Source: Acetobacter senegalensis (GTDB taxonomy: Bacteria; Pseudomonadota; Alphaproteobacteria; Acetobacterales; Acetobacteraceae). Taken from it: DNA of 64,000 bases. The notes below the pieces were generated by a model. It did not search any database and had not been told where the DNA came from. It worked only from the letters and a program-made list of their open reading frames with translations. Position 1 is the first letter of the stretch, and each line of letters begins with the position of its first letter. Both the position numbers and the translations under genes were made by a program. Positions 53,592 to 63,292 of the stretch are shown here, piece by piece. Location of the stretch: positions 124,001 through 188,000 of the forward strand of contig NZ_LHZU01000148.1 of the NCBI RefSeq assembly GCF_001580995.1, written 5' to 3'.

Positions 53592-54461
53592 ATGACTGCA
53601 AAATTTCTTACTTTTTCCTATGAGAATGTAACCCTCTACGGATTACTTCATGATCGGGGAATCACGGATTTATCGCGCCTCTATGGTGATCGGTGGCCCG
53701 GCCTGCGAGAGGTTATCGAAGCAGGCGCGCTGAGCGAACTGGCAACATCCGCGCCACGGTTGGTCGATTTCCGTGAAGAGGATATTCGCTACGAAATTCC
53801 TGTTACCAATCCAGAAAAAATTATATGCGTCGGCGTTAATTTTCCCGATCGCAACGAAGAATACAAGGATGGTCAGGCTGCGCCGTCCAATCCGTCCCTG
53901 TTTATTCGCTTTCCGCGCAGTTTCGTAGGCCATAAAGAGGCTCTGATAAGACCACCGGAATCTTTACAGCTCGACTATGAAGGGGAAATCGTCCTCGTAA
54001 TAGGGAAGGCTGGACGGCGAATCTCTCAGGAAAATGCTCTTGATCACGTCGCCGCTCTGACCCTCTGTAACGAGGGCACGATCCGTGATTGGGTCAGGCA
54101 TGCGAAATTCAATGTTACACAGGGGAAAAATTTCGATCGCACTGGTTCAATCGGTCCTTGGCTGATTCCATTTACCTCAGAAGATCAAATCCGCGATATC
54201 GCGTTGAGCACCCGTGTCAATGGTGAGATCCGTCAGCAGGACCGTACCTCGAGGATGATCTTTTCTTTCAAGAAAATTATTTCCTACATATCAACCTTTA
54301 CAACACTTGTTCCTGGCGATGTCATTGTCACCGGAACACCAACAGGAGCGGGAGCCCGCTTCGATCCGCCAGTGTGGCTGACGCCTGGCGATGTCATTGA
54401 AGTTGCTGCCGACGGGCTGGGTGTTCTTCGTAATTCCGTTGCTGATGAGGAGCTGACGTAA
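53592..54461 (+). CDS. hpaG: FAH-family isomerase/decarboxylase HpaG
   Basis: A 289-residue fumarylacetoacetate-hydrolase-family protein with KIICVGVNFPDRNEEYKDG, LDYEGEIVLVIGKAGRRISQ (metal ligands), FDRTGSIGPWLIP and VIVTGTPTGAGARFDPP. It decarboxylates and isomerises 5-oxopent-3-ene-1,2,5-tricarboxylate to 2-oxohept-3-ene-1,7-dioate. E. coli HpaG is a fused double-domain protein of about 430 residues; this is a single-domain form with a short N-terminal extension. Its stop overlaps the hpaH start by one base. Confidence 0.88.
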   Translation: MTAKFLTFSYENVTLYGLLHDRGITDLSRLYGDRWPGLREVIEAGALSELATSAPRLVDFREEDIRYEIPVTNPEKIICVGVNFPDRNEEYKDGQAAPSNPSLFIRFPRSFVGHKEALIRPPESLQLDYEGEIVLVIGKAGRRISQENALDHVAALTLCNEGTIRDWVRHAKFNVTQGKNFDRTGSIGPWLIPFTSEDQIRDIALSTRVNGEIRQQDRTSRMIFSFKKIISYISTFTTLVPGDVIVTGTPTGAGARFDPPVWLTPGDVIEVAADGLGVLRNSVADEELT

Positions 54462-55264
54462 TGCTGTCTCCCGAACAGATCAGAGCAGAAGCAGATAAAC
54501 TGGATGAGGCAGAAAAAACACGAATACAGACGGGGCTGATTTCCCAACGCTATCCCGATGCTTGTCTTGATGATGCCTACGCCATTCAGGATGCCTGGGT
54601 CAGCCGTAAGATGGCGTCAGGACGAAAAATCATAGGATGGAAGATTGGCCTGACATCAAAAGCCATGCAATACGCATTGAACATCGATACACCTGATTCA
54701 GGCGTTCTTCTTGATGACATGCATTTTGATGATGGTGCCGAAATACCTGCTGATCGGTTCATTCAGCCAAGGATTGAGGCCGAACTTGCTTTCGTGATGA
54801 AAAAATCACTCCGTGGACCCGGAGTCAGCATGTTCGATGTCATTGCCGCGACGGATTATATCGTTCCAGCACTTGAAATTCTCGATACGAGGATCGTACG
54901 TGTGGATCGTGAAACGGGTCACGCACGGACAATTATCGACACCATTTCGGATAACGCTGCCAATGCAGGCATTGTCCTTGGTTCCGTTCCGGCGGTCCTC
55001 GATAAAATCGACATCCGATGGGTGGGCGCGATTGTTTTCCGAAACGCGGTTGTTGAGGAAACTGGGCTGGGAGCAGGCGTACTCAATCATCCCGCACGCG
55101 GTGTGGCATGGTTGGCAAACCGGCTGGCGCAATATGGCGGCGGCATCAATGCAGGTCAGATTGTTCTCGCAGGGTCCTTCATCCGCCCGGTCGAAGCCCG
55201 GCACGGTGATACGATAACGGCTGATTATGGTCCTCTTGGAACAGTAAGCTGCTTTTTTAGATAA
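54461..55264 (+). CDS. hpaH: 2-oxo-hept-4-ene-1,7-dioate hydratase HpaH
   Basis: A 267-residue hydratase of the HpaH/MhpD family. The signature [20 protein letters not shown], then [19 protein letters not shown] and [20 protein letters not shown] fit. It adds water to the enol acid to give 4-hydroxy-2-oxoheptanedioate. It starts within the hpaG stop (TAATG) and ends 11 bases before hpaI. Confidence 0.92.
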   Translation: MLSPEQIRAEADKLDEAEKTRIQTGLISQRYPDACLDDAYAIQDAWVSRKMASGRKIIGWKIGLTSKAMQYALNIDTPDSGVLLDDMHFDDGAEIPADRFIQPRIEAELAFVMKKSLRGPGVSMFDVIAATDYIVPALEILDTRIVRVDRETGHARTIIDTISDNAANAGIVLGSVPAVLDKIDIRWVGAIVFRNAVVEETGLGAGVLNHPARGVAWLANRLAQYGGGINAGQIVLAGSFIRPVEARHGDTITADYGPLGTVSCFFR

Positions 55265-55275
55265 GGAGTGTCTTG

Positions 55276-56049
55276 ATGTCGGCACCAGTGAATGAATTCA
55301 AAAAGGCTCTGCGTTCTGGGGAGTGCCAGTTTGGGTTGTGGGTGGCTCTTGCCAATGCCTATACAGCCGAAATATGCGCTGGAGCAGGGTATGACTGGCT
55401 GCTGATTGACGGTGAGCATGCGCCAAACGATATCCGCAGTATCATGGCGCAGTTGCAAGCCATTGAAGGAAGTAGCAGTCACGCCATTGTCAGGCCGCCT
55501 GTTGGTGAGACCTGGATGATCAAACAGCTTCTTGATATCGGGGCACAGAGCATCCTTGTTCCAATGGTCGAAAGCGCTGGTCAAGCGCGTGAGCTTGTGC
55601 GCGCAGTTCATTACGCGCCGCAGGGTGTGCGCGGTGTGGGTGCCGCCCTTGCGCGCGCTTCTCGTTTCAACCGTGTGTCTGATTATCTCCAGACCGCAGG
55701 AAACGAAATTTGTCTGTTGCTACAGGTGGAAAGCCGCCTCGGCCTTGCGGCCCTGGATGAAATCTGTGCTGTTGAAGGTATTGACGGAGTGTTTGTCGGG
55801 CCAGCAGATCTTGCCGCAGATCTCGGTTATATCGGGCGACCAGGAGAGCCGGAAGTTCAGCGCCACATCGAAGAGGCTCTACAAAAAATTATTTCTCATG
55901 GAAAGGCTGCGGGCATTCTGACAGCGGATCCTGTTCTAGCGAGGAATTACGTGTCCGCAGGGGCAACCTTTGTTGCCATCGGCACCGATGTTGGTCTGCT
56001 GGCCGGGGGAGGCTCCCGTCTTCTGGAAGATTTCAAAAAAACACTCTGA
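55276..56049 (+). CDS. hpaI: 4-hydroxy-2-oxoheptanedioate aldolase HpaI
   Basis: The ATG at 55276 (AAGGAG seven bases upstream) gives 257 residues. It is a class II aldolase with [36 protein letters not shown], and [14 protein letters not shown], which carry the metal and substrate residues. It splits the C7 product into pyruvate and succinic semialdehyde. It is the last gene of hpaFED-ssadh-GHI. A possible hairpin (GATGAAG/CTTCATC, 56075-56099) follows. Confidence 0.93.
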   Translation: MSAPVNEFKKALRSGECQFGLWVALANAYTAEICAGAGYDWLLIDGEHAPNDIRSIMAQLQAIEGSSSHAIVRPPVGETWMIKQLLDIGAQSILVPMVESAGQARELVRAVHYAPQGVRGVGAALARASRFNRVSDYLQTAGNEICLLLQVESRLGLAALDEICAVEGIDGVFVGPADLAADLGYIGRPGEPEVQRHIEEALQKIISHGKAAGILTADPVLARNYVSAGATFVAIGTDVGLLAGGGSRLLEDFKKTL

Positions 56050-56074
56050 TTCTTTTTCAGAAGAGACTTAATAT

Positions 56075-56099
56075 GATGAAGAGCCGGTCATGCTTCATC
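56075..56099 (+). terminator. Possible terminator hairpin after hpaI
   Basis: GATGAAG (56075-56081) and CTTCATC (56093-56099) are perfect 7-base arms with an 11-base loop, 25 bases after the hpaI stop. The downstream flank TTCTAAT is only weakly T-rich. Part of the second arm belongs to a transposase relic, so the pairing may be partly accidental. Confidence 0.35.
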
Positions 56100-56160
56100 T
56101 TCTAATGAAAGCCTCATTGGCCTTCGACTGATAGGCCGTATCATCCCCGACATCAGATCC
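56089..56160 (-). pseudogene. Relic fragment of an IS5-family transposase gene
   Basis: About 70 bases on the minus strand translate as DVGDDTAYQSKANEAF. The complete element nearby has DVWADTAYRSKANEDF at about 57017-57066. The match is clear at DNA level too, with scattered substitutions. No homology to the element is visible beyond about 56160. It is the remnant of an older, related insertion directly after the hpa operon. Confidence 0.7.
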
Positions 56161-56619
56161 CCTTGGGTCAGGGTTTTCCTGCCACAGGGCCTTTAACGGT
56201 GTTTTTTTGGTGGTTCAGTTATCGTTATCCGATCTACTCGCAGTTTGGCTTAGGAGCGGATCAAAAATCAACGTTTTTTAGATTAACTGCTGGAAATGCT
56301 TGAAAAAATTAGCATCGTGTGCGGGGTTTGAACTCGTATTACCATCATGAAAAGGCAATAAAGATTGGCTGATAGACTGAGGTTATGTTAGTGATATTCC
56401 GATAACGAAACATCACAATATTGCTGATGGTCTCGGGATACAACCAGACTTCACACCATAGTGGGCTCAGGTTGGGGCGAAACTGTTGCGTTCCTTGTCA
56501 GTTATCTGTCTCCTTCTTGAGTGTGGCATGTAGCAGCAGTTCGGTGATCAAAGTTATCTATTGGGCTTCTGTGCATTATATTTGCATATTCACATGAAAT
56601 ATCACTTATGATTGACTTA
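56161..56619. other. Gene-free stretch between the hpa operon and the IS element
   Basis: About 460 bases of no clear coding content, with only short frames. It begins at the edge of a transposase relic and may be scrambled insertion debris. I see no further recognisable element. Confidence 0.5.
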
Positions 56620-57909
56620 GAGGGATCGAAGAACCGTTTTTTTGAACTCCTGTTGCCTGATTTCAGGGCTATGACGTTTTGATTGATGGTTGTCAGGGTA
56701 ATTTTTTCTCTGCGTTTTGATCCGTGAGGGGATATTGCCCCCGCTGAGCTGCTACGCGGTCGCACTGATCCGCTCCAGGAAGATAAAGCGGCGCATGTTG
56801 TAGACGATGTTGGCCAGCCCAATTTTCATGGTGGCCCGTGTGATACCGACGGTGCGTATGAACAATCCCATCTGTGATTTCTGATCGGCAAAAACATGCT
56901 CGACACGCGACCGGATAACGGACTTGCCCGTATTGGACCGCTGGATATGACAGGGCATAGACTTGAGATGAGGCTTTTTCCTGTGAACCCTGGAGACAAA
57001 GCCATGCTTTTCCATGAAGTCCTCATTGGCTTTTGAGCGGTAGGCTGTATCTGCCCAGACATCAGACGCTGTATTGCTGCGGTCGAGCAGGCCTTCTCTC
57101 ACTCTGGCACCATCGCTGGCGGCGGCATCCGTCGTCTTCCATTTGCGGATCAGCCGAAACTTTCGGTCGATGGAAATATGCGATTTATAGCCAAAGAAAG
57201 GGATGGCGAGATCCGTTGACGGGATCGTTCCGTCATCCTGCCGTTTTGCCTTGGTGAATTTCAGGGGCCAGCATGCATGACGATCCTTGAGGGATAGCTT
57301 TGCGGGTTTGTCCCGCCAGTCTTGTGGGATCCGTTCCACCCGAAGATCCGCCTTCTCCGCGTTGGTGTTGCGCTGCTTTGGAGCAGCCACCAGTGTTGCG
57401 TCCAGGATCTGGCCTGCCATCGGGAGATAACCAGCGTTTCGTAGGGTTGCGTCAAAGCGATTGAACAGGCCATCGATCGCACCCGCCTGTGTCAGACGCT
57501 CGCGAAAGAGCCAGACCGTTTTGGCATCCGGTACCCGGTCCGACAGCTCCAGACCAAGGAAACGCATAAAAGACAGCCGGTCGTTGATCAGGTATTCTGT
57601 TCGTCATCAGACAAATTGTTCAGCGTCTGGATCACCAGTATCTTGAACATCAGAACCACACATCAAAGGGCGGACGCCCGCCTTTTCTTCCATCCGAATA
57701 GGCCAGAGCCTGATCCAGATCAGGGCGGAACACCTCAAAATCCACAGTCCGGGAAAACGCTTCAAGCTGATCGCCAAGCCCGCTCAAACGAGCAAGCCGC
57801 TCTTCAACATCAAAGAAACCCAGCTGCTTCATTATTCATCCACCCAATCACCACAGGGGGCATGGAATCACAGATACGCACTCAAAACCATGGAGTTTTT
57901 AGAACCCTC
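56620..57909. mobile_element. IS5-family insertion sequence (degenerate)
   Basis: A transposase gene on the minus strand (56752-57832) is flanked by candidate imperfect terminal inverted repeats. The left end reads GAGGGATCGAAGAAC from 56620 and the right end reads GAGGGTTCTAAAAAC on the other strand from 57909, agreeing at 12 of 15 positions. I did not find a matching target duplication, so the exact ends are provisional. The element lies between the hpa and mdc modules. Confidence 0.6.
56752..57832 (-). pseudogene. IS5-family transposase gene with two frame disruptions
   Basis: The N-terminal part (57650-57832) reads MKQLGFFDVEERLARLSGL to GGRPPFDVWF and stops. The middle part, MFKILVIQTLNNLSDD, is in the next frame. 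The main frame resumes at 57567 and gives 271 residues. It has ILDATLVAAPKQRN, WADTAYRSKANEDFMEKHGF and a final domain with RSRVEHVFADQKSQMGLF (DDE-type E). Frame breaks are near 57650 and near 57600, where a CGGACA-type codon pair appears reduced. Together the parts make a nearly complete transposase of about 350 residues, now inactive unless frameshifting restores it. Confidence 0.8.
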
Positions 57910-57949
57910 CAATTTATTTCTGAAACAAAAAAGTATTCAAAATTCTGAT

Positions 57950-58831
57950 TTATGATGTGGGGAGTGTGTGTTGATCCAGTAGGGCTACATTTTCATGAAT
58001 GGCTTTGATTAACGCATCTACGGCCTGATTATCTTGCTTTATTTTCTGATACTCCAGACTAAAAGGCAGATCAGATAGCGGTGGTAAATCGGCCGCAATA
58101 GCGTCGACAATTTTTACACCGTCTGGAATAAAATGACGTCCAAAAACCGAAACGCCAAGCCCTGCGATAACACCGGCTCGTAACCCTGTAATACTTAAGC
58201 TTGTATGTGTAATGACGAACGGAATGTGAGCAGCGCTTAGGGCTTCAAGGGCCATACTACGGCTGACGCTTGGTTCCGGGTGCAATGCAAGAGGAAGAGG
58301 ACGCTGTTTGCAAAGATCCGGTTCGTCAGGGGAAATCACCCAGACGAGAGGATCTGCCATAAGCGGTAAGGCCTGCTGTGTTGATGATCTGGTTTTAACA
58401 AGAACGATATCAAAAAAACCGGTGTGAAATTTATCAAGTAGATTTCCACTTAACCCAACTTCAACCTGCAATGTGATGCCGGGATAAAAACGGCGAAAAC
58501 GTCGGAGAATATCTGGTAGCCTAGATGTGGCAAAGTCTTCAGCAACCCCAAGTCTAACATGTCCGGTTACTCCTGGTGCGGCCAGGTCACGCTCTGCGTC
58601 TTCAATAGTATTCAGAATACGTCTGGCATGCGGCAGAAAACGTTCTCCTTCTGGCAGAAGGGCGACATGATGTGTTGAACGCAGGAACAACTGTTGTCCA
58701 AGTTGCGATTCAAGTCTGCGTATGTGCTGACTAATGGTGGACTGGGTCAGTCCCATGCGTGCTGCTGCAAAAGTAAAGTTTCTCTCTTCTGCAACCGCAA
58801 GAAAGCTTTCAAGGAGATCAGTATCAATCAT
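57950..58831 (-). CDS. mdcR: LysR family regulator of malonate decarboxylase, MdcR-like
   Basis: The start at 58831 gives 293 residues (MIDTDLLESFLAVAEERNFT); the frame is open for ten codons upstream. The helix-turn-helix has FAAARMGLTQSTISQHIRRL. A LysR effector domain follows (GHVRLGVAEDFATSRLPDIL, VWVISPDEPDL). It is divergent from mdcA across 116 bases, the normal position of MdcR, which activates the mdc operon with malonate. The intergenic region is AT-rich with T-N11-A-like symmetry, but I cannot fix the exact operator. Confidence 0.87.
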   Translation of the reverse strand: MIDTDLLESFLAVAEERNFTFAAARMGLTQSTISQHIRRLESQLGQQLFLRSTHHVALLPEGERFLPHARRILNTIEDAERDLAAPGVTGHVRLGVAEDFATSRLPDILRRFRRFYPGITLQVEVGLSGNLLDKFHTGFFDIVLVKTRSSTQQALPLMADPLVWVISPDEPDLCKQRPLPLALHPEPSVSRSMALEALSAAHIPFVITHTSLSITGLRAGVIAGLGVSVFGRHFIPDGVKIVDAIAADLPPLSDLPFSLEYQKIKQDNQAVDALIKAIHENVALLDQHTLPTS

Positions 58832-58947
58832 AATATAATTATTAAGAAACCAACTCACCAATGTGTCAATAATTTATTCTTCCACTGAATTCTTCTTGGG
58901 GCTTAGTGTGCTTTCAGCCGGATGCAACGTCGAACAGGACTGGATTG

Positions 58948-60591
58948 ATGACAGACTGGTTAAAACAAAAAAAAGAGCGAGCGCGGCGTCTTGAAGAAGT
59001 TGCTTCTCTGGTATCAGGCAAGGTTGTGCAACCTGCGGATGTCACTGCTCTACTTGAACGAATTATCTGTAGTGGAGATCGTGTATGTCTTGAAGGTGAT
59101 AATCAAAAACAGGCTGATTTTCTAGCTGAATGCCTCACACGCGTTGACCCCTCGCAAGTGCATGATTTGCATATTGTTCAATCAGGTCTGGTTTTATCAG
59201 AACATCTTGATTTGTTCCGACTAGGGATTGCCCGAAAACTTGATTTCTCATATTCAGGTCCGCAGTCTGGAGCGATCGCCAGAGCGCTGGATCAGGGAAA
59301 AATCAAACTGGGGGCAATTCATACTTATATTGAACTTTTTGCTCGTTATTATGTTGATCTGACCCCTAATGTTTCACTCATTGCTGCGGTCAGTGCTGAC
59401 AGGAATGGTAATTTATATACGGGACCGAACACTGAAGATACGCCGACCATTGTTGAAGCTACAGCGTATAAAAATGGTATTGTAATTGCTCAGGTTAACA
59501 AAATTGTTGATACGGTTCCACGCATAGATATTCCTGGAGATCAGATCGACTTCATTGTTGAGGCACCAAAGCCTTTTTACGTTGAACCTCTTTTCACACG
59601 TGATCCGGCAGCGGTAACTGAAACACAGATCCTGATGGCAATGATTGCTTTGAAAGGGATCTATGCAGAATATCGCCCGCGCAGACTCAATCATGGTATT
59701 GGCTTTGCAACAGCTGCGATTGAACTTCTCCTGCCAACTTACGGAGAACAGCTTGGCCTGCGTGGAGAGGTCGCGACTCACTGGGCACTTAATCCTCATC
59801 CAACATTGATCCCAGCGATAGAAAGCGGTTGGGTACAGCAGATACACTGTTTTGGCAGTGAAGTTGGTATGGATCGTTATATGTCAGCCCGGCCAGATAT
59901 TTATTTTATTGGTCATGACGGAACATTACGTTCAAACCGTCTACTATGTCAGAATGCAGGGCTCTATGCCTGTGATATGTTTATCGGTTCGACCCTGCAA
60001 ATTGACCTTGCAGGTAATTCCTCGACTGTCACACCTGACAGAATAGCTGGTTTTGGGGGAGCGCCGAATATGGGAGCTGATGCACATGGCCGCCGTCATG
60101 TTTCAGATGCTTGGCTAAAGGCGGGACGTGAAGCTGCCGGCAATGATGGCCCTCTTGTTCGGGGGCGTAAGCTTGTGGTGCAGATGGTTGAGACTTTTGG
60201 CGAGGGAATGAAACCAGCCTTTGTGGAGGAATTAGATAGTATTGCCCTAGCACGAAAGCTGGGTATGCCGTTGGCTCCGGTTATGATTTTTGGTGATGAC
60301 GTAACGCATATCGTTACAGAAGAAGGAATTGCCAATCTCCTTCTTTGTCGTAATGCCGATGATGTTGAACAGGCTATTCGGGGTGTTGCTGGTTACACGC
60401 CGGTTGGTCTTGCGCGTGATCGCGCAAAGGTTGAGGCTCTGCGTGAACGTGGCGTGATACGTCGTCCTGAAGACCTTGGGATCAATCTTTTACAGGCTGA
60501 TCGTAATTTGCTGGCCGCGCGTTCCATTCGTGATCTTGTGACATGGTCTGATGGGCTTTACGCCCCTCCTTCAAAATTCCGAAACTGGTGA
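58948..60591 (+). CDS. mdcA: Malonate decarboxylase alpha subunit MdcA
   Basis: The ATG at 58948 (CAGGA nine bases upstream) gives 547 residues. It has VASLVSGKVVQPADVTALLE near the N-terminus, then LDFSYSGPQSGAIARALDQG, GPNTEDTPTIVEATAYKNG and the final part EDLGINLLQADRNLLAARSI. It is the acetyl-S-ACP:malonate ACP transferase, swapping acetate for malonate on the acyl carrier subunit. It belongs to the biotin-independent enzyme. It lies 8 bases before mdcC. Confidence 0.95.
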   Translation: MTDWLKQKKERARRLEEVASLVSGKVVQPADVTALLERIICSGDRVCLEGDNQKQADFLAECLTRVDPSQVHDLHIVQSGLVLSEHLDLFRLGIARKLDFSYSGPQSGAIARALDQGKIKLGAIHTYIELFARYYVDLTPNVSLIAAVSADRNGNLYTGPNTEDTPTIVEATAYKNGIVIAQVNKIVDTVPRIDIPGDQIDFIVEAPKPFYVEPLFTRDPAAVTETQILMAMIALKGIYAEYRPRRLNHGIGFATAAIELLLPTYGEQLGLRGEVATHWALNPHPTLIPAIESGWVQQIHCFGSEVGMDRYMSARPDIYFIGHDGTLRSNRLLCQNAGLYACDMFIGSTLQIDLAGNSSTVTPDRIAGFGGAPNMGADAHGRRHVSDAWLKAGREAAGNDGPLVRGRKLVVQMVETFGEGMKPAFVEELDSIALARKLGMPLAPVMIFGDDVTHIVTEEGIANLLLCRNADDVEQAIRGVAGYTPVGLARDRAKVEALRERGVIRRPEDLGINLLQADRNLLAARSIRDLVTWSDGLYAPPSKFRNW

Positions 60592-60599
60592 GGTCTTCC

Positions 60600-60914
60600 A
60601 TGGAAAAATTCACCATACATACTCAGGCGAAGGCAGTATTACGCGGTAAATCTTCTAACGCATTTACTGGAGTTGTTGCATCTGGAAACCTGGAAATTCT
60701 TTTTGAAAGAAAAGACAATTCTCTCGATGTAACAGTCGAAGTAATGACTGCATCGCACGGATATCAGGCGGTGTGGGAGGCTGTCATCAAAGATTTTGTG
60801 GATAGAACTTCTCCAGGAGGGGTGCACATCGCCATTCACGATAATGGGGCTCGACCTGATACGGTTTTACTTCGCCTGATGCAGGGCGCACGTCTTATGG
60901 GGGCCCAGTCATGA
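60600..60914 (+). CDS. mdcC: Malonate decarboxylase acyl carrier (delta) subunit MdcC
   Basis: The ATG at 60600 after GTGAGG gives 104 residues. Ser28 in TGVVASGNLEILFE is the likely site of the 2'-(5''-phosphoribosyl)-3'-dephospho-CoA prosthetic group. The C-terminus has GARPDTVLLRLMQGARL. It carries malonyl and acetyl groups between MdcA and MdcDE. It overlaps mdcD by 4 bases. Confidence 0.95.
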   Translation: MEKFTIHTQAKAVLRGKSSNAFTGVVASGNLEILFERKDNSLDVTVEVMTASHGYQAVWEAVIKDFVDRTSPGGVHIAIHDNGARPDTVLLRLMQGARLMGAQS

Positions 60915-61840
60915 TCCCTGAAAATATCATGAACGAGCCCAGTTGGTATGAGTCATCTGCCCGGGCCCGAATTAATGGTTTGCTGGATGCTGGTAGCTTT
61001 AGTGAAATTCTTGGCCCTCAGGACAAGATCATGAGTCCGCATCTGGCTCTTTTTGATCTGCCACCGGCCTTTGATGACGGCATGATTATTGGTCGTGGGC
61101 TGATAGATGGCCGCCCTGTTGCTGTCGCTGCTCAGGAAGGGCAGTTTATGGGCGGCACGTTTGCCGAAGTCAGCGGTGCAAAGCTCGTCGGTTTACTCAG
61201 ATCTGTGGCCAGTGCCGCAGGAACTTCTCAGGCTGTAAGCACTGTAGTTCTGTTACTTGATACAGGCGGAGTGCGCCTTCAGGAAGCGAATGCGGGGGAA
61301 ATGGCTGTTTCAGAAACCATTCGTGCTGTCCTTGATGTCAGGCGAGCGGGCGTGCCTGTTGTTGCTTTGATTGGCGGTCGTGCTGGAGCATTTGGCGGTG
61401 GTGGTCTGGTAACGGCGTGCTGCTCTCACATTGTTATTTCTGAGCAGGGGCGTATTTCAGTCAGTGGCCCTGAAGTGATTGAGACCAACAAGGGGGTAGA
61501 AGAATTTGACTCCCATGATCGTGCTCTGGTCTGGCGTATTACAGGGGGGCGTAGTCGTGTTCTTCTAGGCGGGGCTGACAGTTATGTGAAAGGTGATATT
61601 TCCAGTTTTCGTCAAACGGCAGCACAGGCACGTAATAGTGCGCCTTCTTTGTCCTTGGAAACATTAGAGCGTGAGCAGGAGAGACTTGAACAAAGACTCT
61701 CGTCCTATGGTGACTGTCGCGATACCCCGGAGATCTGGACACTGGCAGGCCTGCCGACACCAGACAAGATAGCAGATCTGACTGAGGATGAGTTTATCAG
61801 CCTCTTGGCAAAGGGAGGAAGGCGTCATGATGCCCGATAA
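60911..61840 (+). CDS. mdcD: Malonate decarboxylase beta subunit MdcD
   Basis: A 309-residue carboxyltransferase-fold subunit. It has MSPHLALFDLPPAFDDGMII, TVVLLLDTGGVRLQEANAGE, and ALIGGRAGAFGGGGLVTACC. With MdcE it decarboxylates malonyl-S-ACP to acetyl-S-ACP. The start overlaps mdcC (ATGA) and its end overlaps the mdcE start by 14 bases. Confidence 0.94.
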   Translation: MIPENIMNEPSWYESSARARINGLLDAGSFSEILGPQDKIMSPHLALFDLPPAFDDGMIIGRGLIDGRPVAVAAQEGQFMGGTFAEVSGAKLVGLLRSVASAAGTSQAVSTVVLLLDTGGVRLQEANAGEMAVSETIRAVLDVRRAGVPVVALIGGRAGAFGGGGLVTACCSHIVISEQGRISVSGPEVIETNKGVEEFDSHDRALVWRITGGRSRVLLGGADSYVKGDISSFRQTAAQARNSAPSLSLETLEREQERLEQRLSSYGDCRDTPEIWTLAGLPTPDKIADLTEDEFISLLAKGGRRHDAR

Positions 61841-62576
61841 TCTACTTTCAGCATTGTTCCCTGAAGGTCATATGCTTTCATTGGGGGCAGAAAATACTTT
61901 TTCGGGCCGCGCCAAGTCTGGTGGCAGAGAGGTTGAAGTTCTGGGTATTAGTGGAGGCACACCTCTTGGTCCTGAAACAGCAATTATTCTCGCTGGGCGC
62001 GTGCTTGGAATAGTAAAATCCGGAAGCAAAGCCCCAATTGTCTTTCTAATCGACACAGCTAGTCAGCGGATGACAAGACGGGATGAAATGCTGGGGTTGA
62101 ATGAATATCTGGCGCATCTTGCCAAGAGTATTATGTTAGCTGGCTTTGAGGGGCATAGGACGATCAGTGTGCTTTATGGTACAGCTGCTGCTGGTGCGCT
62201 TATTGCCACAGCACTTGCAACGCAAACTATGATTGCTGTTGATGGAGCGCATCCCAGTGTGATGGATCTGCCGTCTATTGCGCGTGTTACAAAATTATCA
62301 CTGGATATTTTGACTGAAAAAGCGAAAAAAACACCGGTGTTTGCTCCTGGGGTCGAACCTCTTGCTGCGACAGGTGCAGTCACTGAAATCTGGAGCCTCT
62401 CTGATGGGCATTGTAATGAACGTCTCAGTGCTTTGCTGGCTGATGAGGTGACGGATGGAGCCGACATCCGTGATCTCCTGGGGGCCAGTCGTGGTGGCCG
62501 TAAAGTGGCTGCAGAGGTTGCCAAACGTGTACAAGAAGCTTTTTTGCAGACTATTGTTTCAGAAAAGGCTCGCTGA
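61827..62576 (+). CDS. mdcE: Malonate decarboxylase gamma subunit MdcE
   Basis: The start at 61827 has GGAGG eight bases upstream and gives 249 residues; ATG 61830 is adjacent. It has LLSALFPEGHMLSLGAENTF, IVFLIDTASQRMTRRDEMLG and SVLYGTAAAGALIATALA. It partners MdcD in the decarboxylase step. It overlaps mdcD by 14 bases and mdcG by one base. Confidence 0.93.
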   Translation: MMPDNLLSALFPEGHMLSLGAENTFSGRAKSGGREVEVLGISGGTPLGPETAIILAGRVLGIVKSGSKAPIVFLIDTASQRMTRRDEMLGLNEYLAHLAKSIMLAGFEGHRTISVLYGTAAAGALIATALATQTMIAVDGAHPSVMDLPSIARVTKLSLDILTEKAKKTPVFAPGVEPLAATGAVTEIWSLSDGHCNERLSALLADEVTDGADIRDLLGASRGGRKVAAEVAKRVQEAFLQTIVSEKAR

Positions 62577-63292
62577 TGTTGCCGGTCTGGCGGCATAAAC
62601 TTCTTGTCGTCAGATCGGATGTCTGGCGCGGGATATGCGCAGATGCGTTGGTTGGTCTGGACGATGCTTATACCAAAGCGATCATTCTTGACTGGGCATT
62701 TCAGGGGTGGCCACTGATTTGCCGGCGACCTTATGAAAACGAACAGAAAGATATTGATGCTGGTGGTGTTGCGGTTGGTCTGCCTTTACCGTCGGTTATG
62801 GGCAAAAAGCGTCTTGGGTTCATCGTACCGTCTCACGCCCTTTCATCCTTTTCAGGGGCTTCGTGGCCACGAAGTAATGTCTCTAGACCCGGCTTAACGC
62901 CTGCACGTCTGAACGATATTCGCTTATTGACTGAACTCGGGACGAAACACGGTCTTTTTCCAGAAGCAGCAGGAAGTTTGCTTTGGGAAATTTTGACAGG
63001 GCTGCCGTATCTTTCTGAAACGTCAGATTTCGACGTGATGTGGCGTCTTCCTGCCTCAAAGATCGAAGATCCTGAAGTTCTTGCTGCTTTTCTTGCTGAT
63101 CTGGACCAGGCTGCAAGTAAGTTGTCAGTGCGTCTGGATGGTGAAGTTGTTTTTCCGAATGATCGCGCTGTGCAATGGCAGGAGCTTCATTCTGCGCGTC
63201 CTGATGACGAAGTTTTGGTAAAAACCCTTACTACAGTCGAGTTGGTTCCGGTCAGAACTCTGACGGACTCATGGGGAAGACTTCCTGCATGA
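62576..63292 (+). CDS. mdcG: Phosphoribosyl-dephospho-CoA transferase MdcG
   Basis: A 238-residue holo-ACP synthase for MdcC. DRLSDFD-like segment is seen as SETSDFDVMWRLP, with the paired Asp residues of the nucleotidyltransferase. GVAVGLPLPSVMGKKRLGFI precedes it, and VQWQELHSARPDDEVLVKTL follows. It transfers the prosthetic group onto MdcC Ser28. It overlaps mdcE by one base and mdcB by 4 bases. Confidence 0.9.
   Translation: MLPVWRHKLLVVRSDVWRGICADALVGLDDAYTKAIILDWAFQGWPLICRRPYENEQKDIDAGGVAVGLPLPSVMGKKRLGFIVPSHALSSFSGASWPRSNVSRPGLTPARLNDIRLLTELGTKHGLFPEAAGSLLWEILTGLPYLSETSDFDVMWRLPASKIEDPEVLAAFLADLDQAASKLSVRLDGEVVFPNDRAVQWQELHSARPDDEVLVKTLTTVELVPVRTLTDSWGRLPA

Noticed and set aside
56310-56350. 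tRNA-like T-arm sequence (GGGGTTTGAACTCG) with CCA nearby
   Set aside because: The stem does not pair and no other tRNA arms are present upstream. Rejected as a tRNA.
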